Source: Caulobacter sp. BK020 (GTDB lineage Bacteria; Pseudomonadota; Alphaproteobacteria; Caulobacterales; Caulobacteraceae). Taken from it: DNA of 64,000 nt. The DNA lies in the NCBI RefSeq assembly GCF_004342605.1, contig NZ_SLZL01000001.1:248001-312000 (forward strand). Direction: 5' to 3'. The translations under genes and the position numbers were made by a program. The notes beneath the pieces are model-generated. The model had not been told where the DNA came from, did not search any database, and was given only the letters and a program-made list of their open reading frames with translations. Below are positions 51,158 through 59,883 of this stretch, in pieces (positions within the stretch are counted from its first letter, which is position 1; the number at the start of each line of letters is the position of its first letter).

Positions 51158-52087
51158 CTAGTGCCGTGGCGAAAGCGCGGCGGGCGGCAGGTCGCGCAGG
51201 GTCTGGGCCAGCAGCCGCCCCTCGGCGCCGCGGCTGGAACCGGCCCGCCAGGCGACGACGATCTCACGGCTGGACTGTTCTGAGTCCAGCGGCCGGATGG
51301 TGACCGGCGCGTTGTGGGCCAGGCCGGCCGCCACCGCCATCGACGGCAGGAACGACACGCCCAGGCCCGAGCCGATCATCTGCACCAAGGTGGGCAGGGA
51401 GGTGGCCGCGAAGCTTTCCTCGTCGCCAAAACCGGCGCCGCGCGGCGGCTCCAGCCCGCAGGCGGCCAGGGCGTGATCACGCAGGCAGTGGCCGTCCTCG
51501 AGCAGGATCATGTCGTCGCCGCGCAGGGTTTCGGGATCGACCCGGTCGAAGGCAGCCATGCGGTGGTTGGCCGGAGCGGCGGCCAGCAGCTCGTCGTCCT
51601 CGACATGGGCCCAGTCCAGGCCGGTCATGTCGTACGGCAAGGCGATCAGGGCCGCGTCCAGTCCGCCGGACTTCAGGGAAGCGATCAGCCGATGGGTCAG
51701 GTCCTCGCGCAGGTACAGCTTCAGCTTGGGGAACTGGTCGCGCAGGGCCGGCAGGGCGCGGGGCAAAAGATACGGGGCGACGGTGGGGATCACGCCCAGG
51801 CGGAACCGGCCGGCGAGGGGCTGGCCGGCCCCGCGCGCGGCCTGCACCAAGTCCTCGGCCTGGGCCAGGATCGCCTCGGCCCGGCGCACGGCCTCCTGGC
51901 CGGCCGCGGTCAGGATCACGCCGGACCGCGCGCGGTCGACCACCGGGGTGCCGAGAATCTTCTCCAGTTCCTGGATGCCCGCGGACAGGGTCGGCTGGGT
52001 GACGTGGCAGGCGTCAGCGGCCCGGCTGAACGAGCCGTGCTCGGAAAGAAGCTTCAGATACTGGAGTTGGCGCAGGGTGGGAAGCAT
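51158..52087 (-). CDS. oxyR: Hydrogen-peroxide-sensing LysR regulator OxyR
   Basis: A 309-residue LysR-type activator. The N-terminal HTH is QLQYLKLLSEHGSFSRAADA then CHVTQPTLSAGIQELEK. The effector domain has the redox pair C201 and C210 (HCLRDHALAAC, spacing as in E. coli C199/C208) that forms a disulfide on peroxide exposure. It is divergent from ahpC; an OxyR-type palindrome lies 9 bp upstream of its own start, consistent with autoregulation. Confidence 0.92.
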   Translation of the reverse strand: MLPTLRQLQYLKLLSEHGSFSRAADACHVTQPTLSAGIQELEKILGTPVVDRARSGVILTAAGQEAVRRAEAILAQAEDLVQAARGAGQPLAGRFRLGVIPTVAPYLLPRALPALRDQFPKLKLYLREDLTHRLIASLKSGGLDAALIALPYDMTGLDWAHVEDDELLAAAPANHRMAAFDRVDPETLRGDDMILLEDGHCLRDHALAACGLEPPRGAGFGDEESFAATSLPTLVQMIGSGLGVSFLPSMAVAAGLAHNAPVTIRPLDSEQSSREIVVAWRAGSSRGAEGRLLAQTLRDLPPAALSPRH

Positions 52088-52095
52088 GGCCCTTA

Positions 52096-52112
52096 GATAG
52101 GCAGGATCTATC
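52096..52112. promoter_or_regulatory. OxyR-type operator near the oxyR start
   Basis: GATAG-GCAGGAT-CTATC is a perfect inverted repeat with the ATAG-N7-CTAT spacing of OxyR sites. Being adjacent to the oxyR start codon, it probably mediates autorepression. Confidence 0.7.
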
Positions 52113-52173
52113 GGAAATCACAGGACAATCGACGACGCCTCTGCCGCACTTGCGAGAATGCGGCGCAACAATC

Positions 52174-52210
52174 ATAGATTAAACCTATCGTCAGGAACGA
52201 AACAATCGAT
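52174..52210 (+). promoter_or_regulatory. OxyR-type operator for ahpC
   Basis: ATAG-N7-CTAT at 52174-52188 is followed after 7 bp by AACG-N7-CGAT, giving the full four-element, 37-bp OxyR layout with weaker distal elements. It lies 60-96 bp upstream of the ahpC start, where an activator would contact RNA polymerase. Confidence 0.65.
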
Positions 52211-52269
52211 TGGCCCTATCAGAATCCCTTGCGTAGAAGGGCCTTCGCAATTCCTTGCAGGAGAACTTC

Positions 52270-52833
52270 ATGTCCTTGATCAACACCCAGATCAAACCCT
52301 TCACCGCCCAGGCCTACAAGGGCGGCAAGTTCGTCGAGGTCAGCGACGCCGACCTGAAGGGCAAGTGGTCCGTCGTGTTCTTCTACCCGGCCGACTTCAC
52401 CTTCGTCTGCCCGACGGAGCTGGAAGACCTGGCCGACAACTATGCCACCTTCCAGCGCCTGGGCGTGGAGATCTACGCCGTGTCGACCGACACCCACTTC
52501 TCGCACAAGGCCTGGCACGACACCTCGCCGGCCATCGGCAAGATCCAGTACACCATGGTCGGCGACCCGTCGGGCCAGATCACCAACAACTTCGGCGTCA
52601 TGCGCGAAGGTGTCGGCCTGGCCGATCGCGGCACCTTCCTGATCGACCCGGAAGGCGTGATCCAATTCGTGGAAGTCACCGCCGAAGGCATCGGCCGCAA
52701 CGCCATCGAACTGCTGCGCAAGATCAAGGCCGCCCAGTACGTCGCGTCGCACCCGGGCGAGGTCTGTCCGGCCAAGTGGGAGGAGGGTGAAAAGACCCTC
52801 GCCCCGTCGCTCGACCTGGTCGGCAAGATCTAA
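52270..52833 (+). CDS. ahpC: Alkyl hydroperoxide reductase peroxidatic subunit (peroxiredoxin)
   Basis: A 187-residue 2-Cys peroxiredoxin, the same length as E. coli AhpC. The peroxidatic cysteine is in [12 protein letters not shown] and the resolving cysteine in [10 protein letters not shown]; a C-terminal lysine-rich end follows. It reduces H2O2 and organic peroxides using AhpF. AGGAGAA lies 5 nt before the ATG at 52270. Expression is expected to be OxyR-activated. Confidence 0.97.
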   Translation: MSLINTQIKPFTAQAYKGGKFVEVSDADLKGKWSVVFFYPADFTFVCPTELEDLADNYATFQRLGVEIYAVSTDTHFSHKAWHDTSPAIGKIQYTMVGDPSGQITNNFGVMREGVGLADRGTFLIDPEGVIQFVEVTAEGIGRNAIELLRKIKAAQYVASHPGEVCPAKWEEGEKTLAPSLDLVGKI

Positions 52834-52877
52834 GCCCGCCTACGACCTGTCGCGGCCTTCGGGCCGCGATGGGCGCT

Positions 52878-52914
52878 CCGCCGGTTCCGTCAGCCCGCGG
52901 AACCGGCGGCTTTG
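52878..52914 (+). terminator. Partial terminator between ahpC and ahpF
   Basis: CCGCCGGTTCC pairs perfectly with GGAACCGGCGG (10-base loop) and is followed by CTTTG. An additional hairpin (TCGCGGCC-TTCG-GGCCGCGA) precedes it. The weak U-run suggests partial termination, giving more ahpC than ahpF. Confidence 0.5.
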
Positions 52915-52985
52915 CCCGCCATTCCTGAATTCGCCAATTCCCGGCCCGCGTCTCCCCGCGCGTCGCCTCGTCGTCGGAGCCTGCC

Positions 52986-54572
52986 ATGTTGGACGATGGT
53001 CTGAAGACCCAGCTGAAAGCCTATCTGCAGAACCTGCGCCAGCCGATCACGCTGGTCGCCTCGCTGGGCGAAGGCGCGGGATCCAACGACATGCGCGCCC
53101 TGCTCGAGGACGTGGCCGGAACCTCCGACAAGGTCAGCCTGAACCTGGCCGGCGACGACGCCCGCAAGCCGTCCTTCGCCATCACCCGCGCCGACGATAG
53201 CGCCGATGTCCGCTTCGCCGGCCTGCCGCTGGGCCACGAGTTCACCTCGCTGGTGCTGGCTCTGCTGCATGTCGGCGGTCATCCGCCGAAGTTCGACGCC
53301 GAGGTGCTGGACCAGGTCCGCGCCCTGGAAGGTGAATTCCGCTTCGAGACCTATTTCTCGCAGAGCTGCCAGAACTGCCCGGACGTGGTCCAGGCGCTGA
53401 ACACCATGGCGGCCCTGAACCCCAACATCAGCCATGTCGCCATCGATGGCGCGCTGTTCCAGGCGGAAGTCGAGGCGCGCCAGGTCATGGCCGTGCCGAC
53501 CATCCTGCTGAACGGCCAGCCGTTCGGCCAGGGCCGCATGAGCCTGGAACAGATCCTGGCCAAGCTGGACACCGGCGCCGTGGCCCGCGAGGCCGAGAAG
53601 ATCAAGACCAAGGACGCCTTCGACGTCCTGGTCGTCGGCGGCGGCCCCGCTGGGGCCGCGGCGGCGATCTACGCCGCCCGCAAGGGCATCCGCACCGGCG
53701 TGGCGGCCGAGCGCTTCGGCGGCCAGGTGCTGGACACCATGGCCATCGAGAACTTCATCTCGGTGTCGCACACCGAAGGCCCCAAATTGGCCTCGGCGCT
53801 GGAGCAGCACGTCAAGGACTATGACGTCGACATCATGAACCTGCAGAAGGCCGTCGGCCTGGTTCCCGCCAAGACCCCCGGCGGCCTGATCGAGGTCAAG
53901 CTCGAGAACGGCGCCAGCCTGAAGTCGCGCAGCGTGATCCTGGCCACCGGGGCCCGCTGGCGGAACATCAACGTGCCCGGCGAGGCCGAGTACAAGAACA
54001 AGGGCGTGGCCTATTGCCCGCACTGCGACGGCCCGCTGTTCAAGGGCAAGCGCGTGGCGGTGATCGGCGGCGGCAACAGCGGCGTCGAGGCGGCCATCGA
54101 TCTGGCCGGCATCGTCGCCCACGTGACCCTGATCGAGTTCGACAGCCAGCTGCGCGCCGACGCCGTCCTGCAACGCAAGCTGGCCAGCCTGCCGAACGTG
54201 CGCATCGTCACCTCGGCCCTGACCACCGAAGTGCTGGGCGACGGCGCCAAGGTCACAGGCCTGACCTACAAGGACCGCAACCACGACCAGGTCCACACCG
54301 TCGACCTGGAAGGGGTGTTCGTGCAGATCGGCCTGGCGCCCAACACCGAGTGGCTGAAGGACAGCGTGGCCCTGACCCAGCGCGGCGAGATCGAGGTCGA
54401 CCACCGTGGCGAGACCTCGCTGCCCGGCGTGTTCGCCGCCGGCGACGCGACGACCACGCCCTACAAGCAGATCATCATCGCCATGGGCGAGGGTTCGAAG
54501 GCGGCCCTGTCGGCCTTCGACTACATGATCCGCCTGGAGCCGGCGGTTCCCGCCGAGCAAGAGGCCGCCTGA
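52986..54572 (+). CDS. ahpF: Alkyl hydroperoxide reductase flavoprotein subunit
   Basis: A 528-residue NADH:AhpC oxidoreductase. Two thioredoxin-fold repeats occupy residues 1 to about 200, with the N-terminal redox pair SCQNC (C128, C131). A thioredoxin-reductase-like part follows: FAD motif [19 protein letters not shown], redox centre [11 protein letters not shown] motif [18 protein letters not shown] and the C-terminal [15 protein letters not shown]. It is downstream of ahpC in the same operon. Confidence 0.96.
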   Translation: MLDDGLKTQLKAYLQNLRQPITLVASLGEGAGSNDMRALLEDVAGTSDKVSLNLAGDDARKPSFAITRADDSADVRFAGLPLGHEFTSLVLALLHVGGHPPKFDAEVLDQVRALEGEFRFETYFSQSCQNCPDVVQALNTMAALNPNISHVAIDGALFQAEVEARQVMAVPTILLNGQPFGQGRMSLEQILAKLDTGAVAREAEKIKTKDAFDVLVVGGGPAGAAAAIYAARKGIRTGVAAERFGGQVLDTMAIENFISVSHTEGPKLASALEQHVKDYDVDIMNLQKAVGLVPAKTPGGLIEVKLENGASLKSRSVILATGARWRNINVPGEAEYKNKGVAYCPHCDGPLFKGKRVAVIGGGNSGVEAAIDLAGIVAHVTLIEFDSQLRADAVLQRKLASLPNVRIVTSALTTEVLGDGAKVTGLTYKDRNHDQVHTVDLEGVFVQIGLAPNTEWLKDSVALTQRGEIEVDHRGETSLPGVFAAGDATTTPYKQIIIAMGEGSKAALSAFDYMIRLEPAVPAEQEAA

Positions 54573-54839
54573 CGCGTCTCCCGACCGGGTGAACGTCTCG
54601 ATTGGGTCTCCACGAAGCCGCCGTGACCGCCCTTGGGGCTGTCGCAGCGGCTTTCTTGCGCCGGCTCGGCGTATTGGGAGATGCGGCGATGCGCCTCTCG
54701 CCGAACGCGCGATCTTCACCTCGACAGCAATCTTGAGCGCGCGCTATCCTGTTAACGAATGGGCAAATGATTCTGCGCGGCTGAGGGGCCGAATCGGCGC
54801 GATGGGCGTCGAGCCGCGGATCGTTAGAGGGTGGGCAAG
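54573..54839 (+). promoter_or_regulatory. Upstream region of creS with candidate promoter
   Basis: 267 bp separate ahpF and creS. At 54721-54749 TCGACAG, then 15 bp, then GCTATCC approximates the Caulobacter housekeeping promoter (TTGaCgS, 10-14 bp, GCtANAWC), with the spacer one base too long. GTTAAC follows at 54751-54756. The AGAGGG at about 54826 is a fair ribosome-binding site. Confidence 0.35.
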
Positions 54840-56228
54840 ATGAGGCTGCTGTCGAAGGGCGAGCGGAACACCAAGGGCGGCGTCAAGCCCGTGATGCTGG
54901 CCGCCGAGAACGATCGTCCCGAAACCGACGGCGGCGCCGACCGTCTGGTCGAGGCCACCCAGGCCATCGGCGTCCGCTACGAGACCATCCACGGCGGGCT
55001 GGACAGCATCAGCCGCGTGGTCGAGCACCTGCGGGCCATCGAGCCGCTGCTCTCCGAGATCCGCGGCCCGGTCGCCGAGGAGTTCGAAGCCCGCCGGGCC
55101 GAGCACGCCGAGTTGATCGCCCTGCGCGCGGCCCACGATCAGGCCGCCCGCCAGTTGGCCGTCGCCCAGGCCGAGGAGCGCGAGCTTTCGGCTCGCCTGG
55201 CGACCGCCGACGCCGCCCTGACCGAATCTGAAGCCCGACGCCAATCCCTGGACGTCGCCCTTGAGGACGGCGCGCTGGAGATTGACCGGCTGCGCAACGG
55301 TCTGCAGCAGTCCGAACTCAAGGTCGGCGGCCTGGAAGCGGCCCTGCGCGACGCCACCGCCCGCGCCGAACACCTGGCCCAGGACGTCGAGACCCTGCGG
55401 ATCCAGACCCAGGACATCGACGCCCGCCGCGGCGAGTCCGAGGCCGCCCTGGCCGCCGCCAAGCAGCAGTCGGCCCTGCAGGCCGAAGAGCTGGGCACGG
55501 TGAAGAAGCGCCTGGACCAGGCCGGCGCCGACGTCGCCCGCCTGTCGCGCATCGAGACCGAGCTGGAGGCCCAGGTGGCCGCCGAGCGCGCCCGCGTGCT
55601 GGCGACCGAGAACGCCCTGACCACCATCCAGGCCGACAGCGCCCGCACGATCCGCGGCCTGGAAGCCCAGGTGGAAGCCGGCCGCGCCGAAGCCCTGGCC
55701 CTGCAGACGCGGCTGGAGACCGCCACGGGTCGCGCCGACAAGCTGGAAGAGATGAACGGCCAGATTTCGGCTCGTCTCAACGAAAGCAGCGCCCAGCAGC
55801 AGGCCGTCGAGCGCCGGGCCGGCGACCTCAACGTCGCCCTGGAGCGCGCCCTGGAACGGGTCCGCAATCTTGAGGACGAGGTCGAGGACCTGCGTGGCCG
55901 CCACGCCGGCGTCGACACCGCTCGCGCCGCTGCGATCGAACGCGCCGATCAGCTGGCCAAGACCGTGGTGGCCCACGAAAAGGCCCTCAAGCGCGCCGAG
56001 GAACGCGCCGCCCAGCTGCGCACCCGCTTCGAGGCGCTCCAGGCTTCGGAAGACGAGACCCGCCGCGCCCACGACGACAAGATCGCCGAGATGCAGGCCG
56101 AGATCGAGCGTATCCGCTCGGAGGCCGCCCTGGCCGAGGGCGCCCTGGAATCGGCCCGCCGCGACCGTTCACGCCTGCAGATGGCCCTGCTGGGCGCGAC
56201 CAGCGACGACATGCAGGCCGTCGGCTGA
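54840..56228 (+). CDS. creS: Crescentin, intermediate-filament-like cell-curvature protein
   Basis: A 462-residue coiled-coil protein. The basic N-terminus MRLLSKGERNTKGGVKPVML followed by DRPETDGGADRL, and YETIHGGLDSISRVVEHLRA then FEARRAEHAELIALR, match crescentin as I remember it. From about residue 80 to 450 it is an almost unbroken heptad-pattern coiled coil rich in Ala, Glu, Arg and Leu (ATGRADKLEEMNGQISARLN, AIERADQLAKTVVAHEKALK), ending ARRDRSRLQMALLGA. Crescentin lines the inner cell curvature in Caulobacter, attached through its basic N-terminus. The ATG at 54840 is preferred to the GTG at 54831. Confidence 0.88.
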   Translation: MRLLSKGERNTKGGVKPVMLAAENDRPETDGGADRLVEATQAIGVRYETIHGGLDSISRVVEHLRAIEPLLSEIRGPVAEEFEARRAEHAELIALRAAHDQAARQLAVAQAEERELSARLATADAALTESEARRQSLDVALEDGALEIDRLRNGLQQSELKVGGLEAALRDATARAEHLAQDVETLRIQTQDIDARRGESEAALAAAKQQSALQAEELGTVKKRLDQAGADVARLSRIETELEAQVAAERARVLATENALTTIQADSARTIRGLEAQVEAGRAEALALQTRLETATGRADKLEEMNGQISARLNESSAQQQAVERRAGDLNVALERALERVRNLEDEVEDLRGRHAGVDTARAAAIERADQLAKTVVAHEKALKRAEERAAQLRTRFEALQASEDETRRAHDDKIAEMQAEIERIRSEAALAEGALESARRDRSRLQMALLGATSDDMQAVG

Positions 56229-56258
56229 TCTTTCGAGCCTCCTGAACAAGTCGCATGG

Positions 56259-56287
56259 ACCCCGGGCCTCCGCCCGGGGTTTTTGTT
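56259..56287 (+). terminator. Rho-independent terminator of creS
   Basis: ACCCCGGGC-CTCC-GCCCGGGGT followed by TTTTGTTT, 30 bp after the creS stop codon. Confidence 0.9.
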
Positions 56288-56427
56288 TGGGCCGTCCTCG
56301 CCGCAGCCTATTGCTACTATAACGATATATTATTGACGACTCCTCCTAAGAGTGATCACCCTGTGCTGGGCTTGGTCGATCGACGCGGGGGCTGACCCGC
56401 GCGATGTCCGACGTGGCGGAGGGCGCG

Positions 56428-58092
56428 ATGAAGAACTCGAAACCGGAACGGAAGATCGGCTGGCGGACGCTGGCCGCGACCCTGGTGTGTCTGGCGGGCG
56501 GGGGCGGACTGTTCACCGCCCAGGCGATCGACGCCGCCGCGCCCGCCAAGCCGGCCTATCTGGCGGCCTTCCCGAACTTCGCGCCCAAACTGACGCCGCA
56601 GATGCCGGGCGACGTCGATATCGCGCTGAAAACCCAGCTGGAGCACGCCAAGAAATTCTCCGAGGTGCAGCGCGAGTTCGACCTCTATTCCTGGCAGATG
56701 TTCCTGGCGCTGAACTGGCCCACCAACAGCCAGGGCGTAGCCGCGCCCAAGCTGACCGACACCCGGTTCGGCCAACCGCACTGGACGCTATGGCACAATT
56801 CCAGCGCCATCTTCCAGACCGACGGCGCGCGGCCCGCCGCCTGCGGCGTCTCGCCCAAGGCCCGCACCCTGGTGCTGTTCCGCGGCGACCTGGCCAAGCC
56901 GGTCAGCAAGGGGCTGGCGCCGTTCTCGGCCCAGGCGACGGCCAACGCCGACCCCCGGGCCACCCGCTTCCTGGGCGTGCTGTCGGCGGTTGGCGAGCTG
57001 AACGCCGCCAATCTGGGCGACGACATCGACCAGGCCTTCTCGGGTCCGATGATCGATCAGAACGGCGAGTTCGTCTATTACGAGATCATGATCGACCCCA
57101 ACGAGGTCGGCTATCTCTGCGACAACAGCCTGTACAACATCAACGGCCAGGTCGCCTTCACCAAGGCTGGCGGCAAGGTCTCCATGCCGGTCGGCACGCC
57201 CGACCAGGACTGGAGCGGGTCATTCGAACTGAAGTTCGCCTGGCGGATCCTCAAGCCGGGCAAGGACGACTTCACCCGCTTCTACACCAGCCCGGCCCTG
57301 GTCATGGACCCGGGGCCGGACGGCAGGCCGCTGGAGCGCAAGGTGACCGTCGGCCTGGTGGGCATGCACATCGGCCACAAGACCAAGACCTCGCCGCAGT
57401 GGATCTGGTCCACCTTCGAGCAGGTCGACAACCTGGATGTCGACGCGGTGGCCCACCCCAGGCTGAGCCCGTCGTTCGTCGATCCGAACTGCCCGATGTG
57501 CGCGGTCAACCAGCTGCCGCAGAAGGTCAAGGGCGTCTATCCGCGCATCCCGACCCAGGCCTGGCGCGGCATACCGATTCCCGGCGACAAGGTGGCGCTG
57601 AACCGCCAGGCCCAGGCCGCGCTGAAGGCCCAGGATTCGGTCTGGCAGTACTACCAGCTGATCGACACCCAGTGGCCGACCGATCCCTCGGCGCCGCCGG
57701 CGCCCTGGAACGGCGGCCTGCCCAACGCCATCGGCAACAAGCCGGGCGGAAATCCGACGCCGGTGTTCCTGACCAACATCACCATGGAAACCTACTTCCA
57801 GAAGGGCAACCAGGTCGCCTGCAACGGCGAGGAGCTGCCGGACGGCCAGGACTGCCCAGCCTCCGGACCCGCCCAGCCGCCGGTCTGGAACTCGGTGCTC
57901 AACAACCAGGGCAAGCCGGTGACCCCGGGGATCAACACCCTGACCTTCCAGACCGAAAGCTGCATGGGCTGTCACTCGTCGGCGGGGGTCTGGACCGCCT
58001 ACGACCCCAAGAGCGGCAAGGGCAAGCAGTCGGGACAGCTGACGGCCGACTTCTCCTGGCTGCTCAGCCAGAAGGCCAGCTACGAGAAGTAG
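56428..58092 (+). CDS. Exported cytochrome c family protein
   Basis: A 554-residue protein with an N-terminal export signal (MKNSKPERKIGWRTLAATLV, cleavage near FTAQA). A single c-type haem motif CMGCH (512-516) lies near the C-terminus; an additional CPMC pair occurs mid-protein (VDPNCPMCAVNQLP). The central region (FDLYSWQMFLALNWP, FVYYEIMIDPNEVGYLC, GLVGMHIGHKTKTSPQWIWS then TFEQVDN) is typical of a large, uncharacterised proteobacterial cytochrome family. GGAGGG 6 nt before 56428 favours this ATG over 56404. Upstream (56310-56345) is an AT-rich patch probably holding the promoter. Confidence 0.75.
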   Translation: MKNSKPERKIGWRTLAATLVCLAGGGGLFTAQAIDAAAPAKPAYLAAFPNFAPKLTPQMPGDVDIALKTQLEHAKKFSEVQREFDLYSWQMFLALNWPTNSQGVAAPKLTDTRFGQPHWTLWHNSSAIFQTDGARPAACGVSPKARTLVLFRGDLAKPVSKGLAPFSAQATANADPRATRFLGVLSAVGELNAANLGDDIDQAFSGPMIDQNGEFVYYEIMIDPNEVGYLCDNSLYNINGQVAFTKAGGKVSMPVGTPDQDWSGSFELKFAWRILKPGKDDFTRFYTSPALVMDPGPDGRPLERKVTVGLVGMHIGHKTKTSPQWIWSTFEQVDNLDVDAVAHPRLSPSFVDPNCPMCAVNQLPQKVKGVYPRIPTQAWRGIPIPGDKVALNRQAQAALKAQDSVWQYYQLIDTQWPTDPSAPPAPWNGGLPNAIGNKPGGNPTPVFLTNITMETYFQKGNQVACNGEELPDGQDCPASGPAQPPVWNSVLNNQGKPVTPGINTLTFQTESCMGCHSSAGVWTAYDPKSGKGKQSGQLTADFSWLLSQKASYEK

Positions 58093-58097
58093 AGCGG

Positions 58098-58625
58098 CTA
58101 CGGCGCCTTGCCGCTCTCGACATAGACCTTCAGCCGGTCGAACTGCTCGCCCAGCACCTGGTCGACGACCGGGGCGATCTTGTCGAGGCCGCCCTTCATG
58201 TAGCCGCCGGCGTCATAGGTCTGGGTCAGGGTGGTCTTGCCGTCCTTCTCCGCCAGGGTCCAGCCGAGGTGGCCCGTCGGGCCGGACATCTGCAGCGGCC
58301 CCAGGCCTCCGAACAGCCTCAGGCCCTGGCCCGGCTGGGCGTAGACGACGGTCATGTGCAGGACCGAACCGCCGTTCGGCAGCTTCTCGCAGAAGCAGCC
58401 GCCGGCCATGGGGGCCAGGGACAGATTGGCGGCCGAGCCCGACCAGGTGTGGTCCTTGTTCCACCACTGCGAAGGCTGGGAGAGCGCCGCGTAGACCTTG
58501 TCGGCCGGGGCGTTCAGCAGGGCGGTACGCTTGACCTCGAAGCCGTTAGGCTGGGCGTCGATGACCTCGCCCTGGGCGGCGGTTGCGGCGAGGGCGAGCG
58601 CGGCGGCGAGCAGCAGATGTTTCAT
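58098..58625 (-). CDS. Exported SRPBCC-family protein
   Basis: A 175-residue protein with a signal peptide (LALAATAAQGEV) and a START/Bet v1-like (SRPBCC) fold: VKRTALLNAPADKVYAALSQ then PSQWWNKDHTWSG, ending with TLTQTYDAGGYM and LGEQFDRLKVYVESG. Such proteins bind hydrophobic ligands. Its export is somewhat unusual for the family. It is convergent with the cytochrome gene, 5 bp away. Confidence 0.82.
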   Translation of the reverse strand: MKHLLLAAALALAATAAQGEVIDAQPNGFEVKRTALLNAPADKVYAALSQPSQWWNKDHTWSGSAANLSLAPMAGGCFCEKLPNGGSVLHMTVVYAQPGQGLRLFGGLGPLQMSGPTGHLGWTLAEKDGKTTLTQTYDAGGYMKGGLDKIAPVVDQVLGEQFDRLKVYVESGKAP

Positions 58626-58683
58626 GGGGAGCCCCTCCTGTTTAGGAGAAGGGTGGCGTGCCCGAGCGCCCCGTCAAGTCGGA

Positions 58684-58778
58684 CTTGCCCCCACCTGACC
58701 GCTGCGCGGTCTGTCCAAGGCGCGAGGCTCTTCCCCCTCTGGGGGAAGACGACCGCGAAGCGGTCCGTAGGGGGCAAG
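58684..58778. repeat. CTTGCCCCC-family intergenic repeat, full copy
   Basis: 95 bp from CTTGCCCCCACCTGACCGCT to GGTCCGTAGGGGGCAAG, with the CTTCCCCC/GGGGGAAG inner stem. It lies between the SRPBCC gene start and the 3' end of murI. Confidence 0.8.
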
Positions 58779-58798
58779 CGGTCTGGCTCGAACCGCCC

Positions 58799-59650
58799 CT
58801 AAGCCGCCTCGAACCGCAGCGGGCCGCCCCAGAAGCTCTCGACCAGGGCGTTCTGCGGACCCGGCTTGCCGGTGGTCAGGAAGCGGCGCGAACCGTCCCT
58901 CCCCGGGTCGAATTCCGGATGGCGCCGCAGATACAGCTCCAGCGCGTCGGCGGTCGAGGCCGGCTGGTGGATGACCGGGGTGCCGGCCGGCAGGGCGGCG
59001 CGGAAGATGTCGGCGATGATCTCGTAATGGGTGCAGCCCAGCACCGCCCGGTCGGGATAGCGGCCGATGCGGGTCTTCAGCGCCTGGACATAGCCCTCGA
59101 CCGCCTTGGCCAGATCCACGGCCCCGGCGTCGGCCTCGATCATCGGCACGAGGTCGGGGCAGGCTTGCGAGAACACCGCAATGTCCTGCTTGCGCTTGTC
59201 GATCTCGATTTCGTAGACGCGCGAATTCGCCGTGCCCTGGGTCGAGAACACGCCCAGCACGTCCAGCTGTTCGACCTTGTCGCCGCGCCGTTCGGCCTCG
59301 TGCTCCCAGGGCAGGCCGGTGGCCGCCTCGATGGTCGGGACGATGATGCCCAGCACGTTGATCGGCCGGCCCAGCGCCTTGCGATAGCCGGGCAGCCAGG
59401 TCTGCTGCAGGCGGCGCAGGGCGATGGCCGAGGCGGTGTTGCAGGCCAGGACCACCAGGCTGGCGCCGGTGTCGAACAGGCGCTGGCAGCCGGCCCGCGT
59501 CAGGTCGACGATCTCTTCGCCCGCCCGGCCGCCATAGGGGGCGTTGGCCTGGTCGGCGAGATAGACGAAGTCCGCCTGGGGCAGACGGTTCACGAGGGCG
59601 CGGTGGACCGTGAGGCCGCCCACGCCGGAGTCGAAGACGCCGATGGACAT
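58799..59650 (-). CDS. murI: Glutamate racemase
   Basis: Makes D-glutamate for peptidoglycan. The 283-residue protein has the N-terminal IGVFDSGVGGLTV, the first catalytic cysteine in LACNTAS (C70) and the second in VLGCTHYE, plus ADQANAPYG. The region between holds a slightly longer insertion than in E. coli (EHEAERRGDKVEQLDVLGVF). Monocistronic. Confidence 0.94.
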   Translation of the reverse strand: MSIGVFDSGVGGLTVHRALVNRLPQADFVYLADQANAPYGGRAGEEIVDLTRAGCQRLFDTGASLVVLACNTASAIALRRLQQTWLPGYRKALGRPINVLGIIVPTIEAATGLPWEHEAERRGDKVEQLDVLGVFSTQGTANSRVYEIEIDKRKQDIAVFSQACPDLVPMIEADAGAVDLAKAVEGYVQALKTRIGRYPDRAVLGCTHYEIIADIFRAALPAGTPVIHQPASTADALELYLRRHPEFDPGRDGSRRFLTTGKPGPQNALVESFWGGPLRFEAA

Positions 59651-59883
59651 GAATCTGGCTTACCCCGCCGTTGCCGAACCGTCCACGCGCGGCGTCTGAG
59701 ATTCTCGCGCAGATCTGGTGCAGATGCTGCTCTCCTCGCACGAACCGGTCCCGGCGGACCGGAGCTCACGGGAATTCTGTCGCAAAATTCACGTTTGGCG
59801 GGACGAATTCGGCTCGAAAGCGCTTACTTCCCAGCCATCCGGCGCTTTAGGGTCGCGGCTCGTTCCTTCGGAGACCCGCCGCC

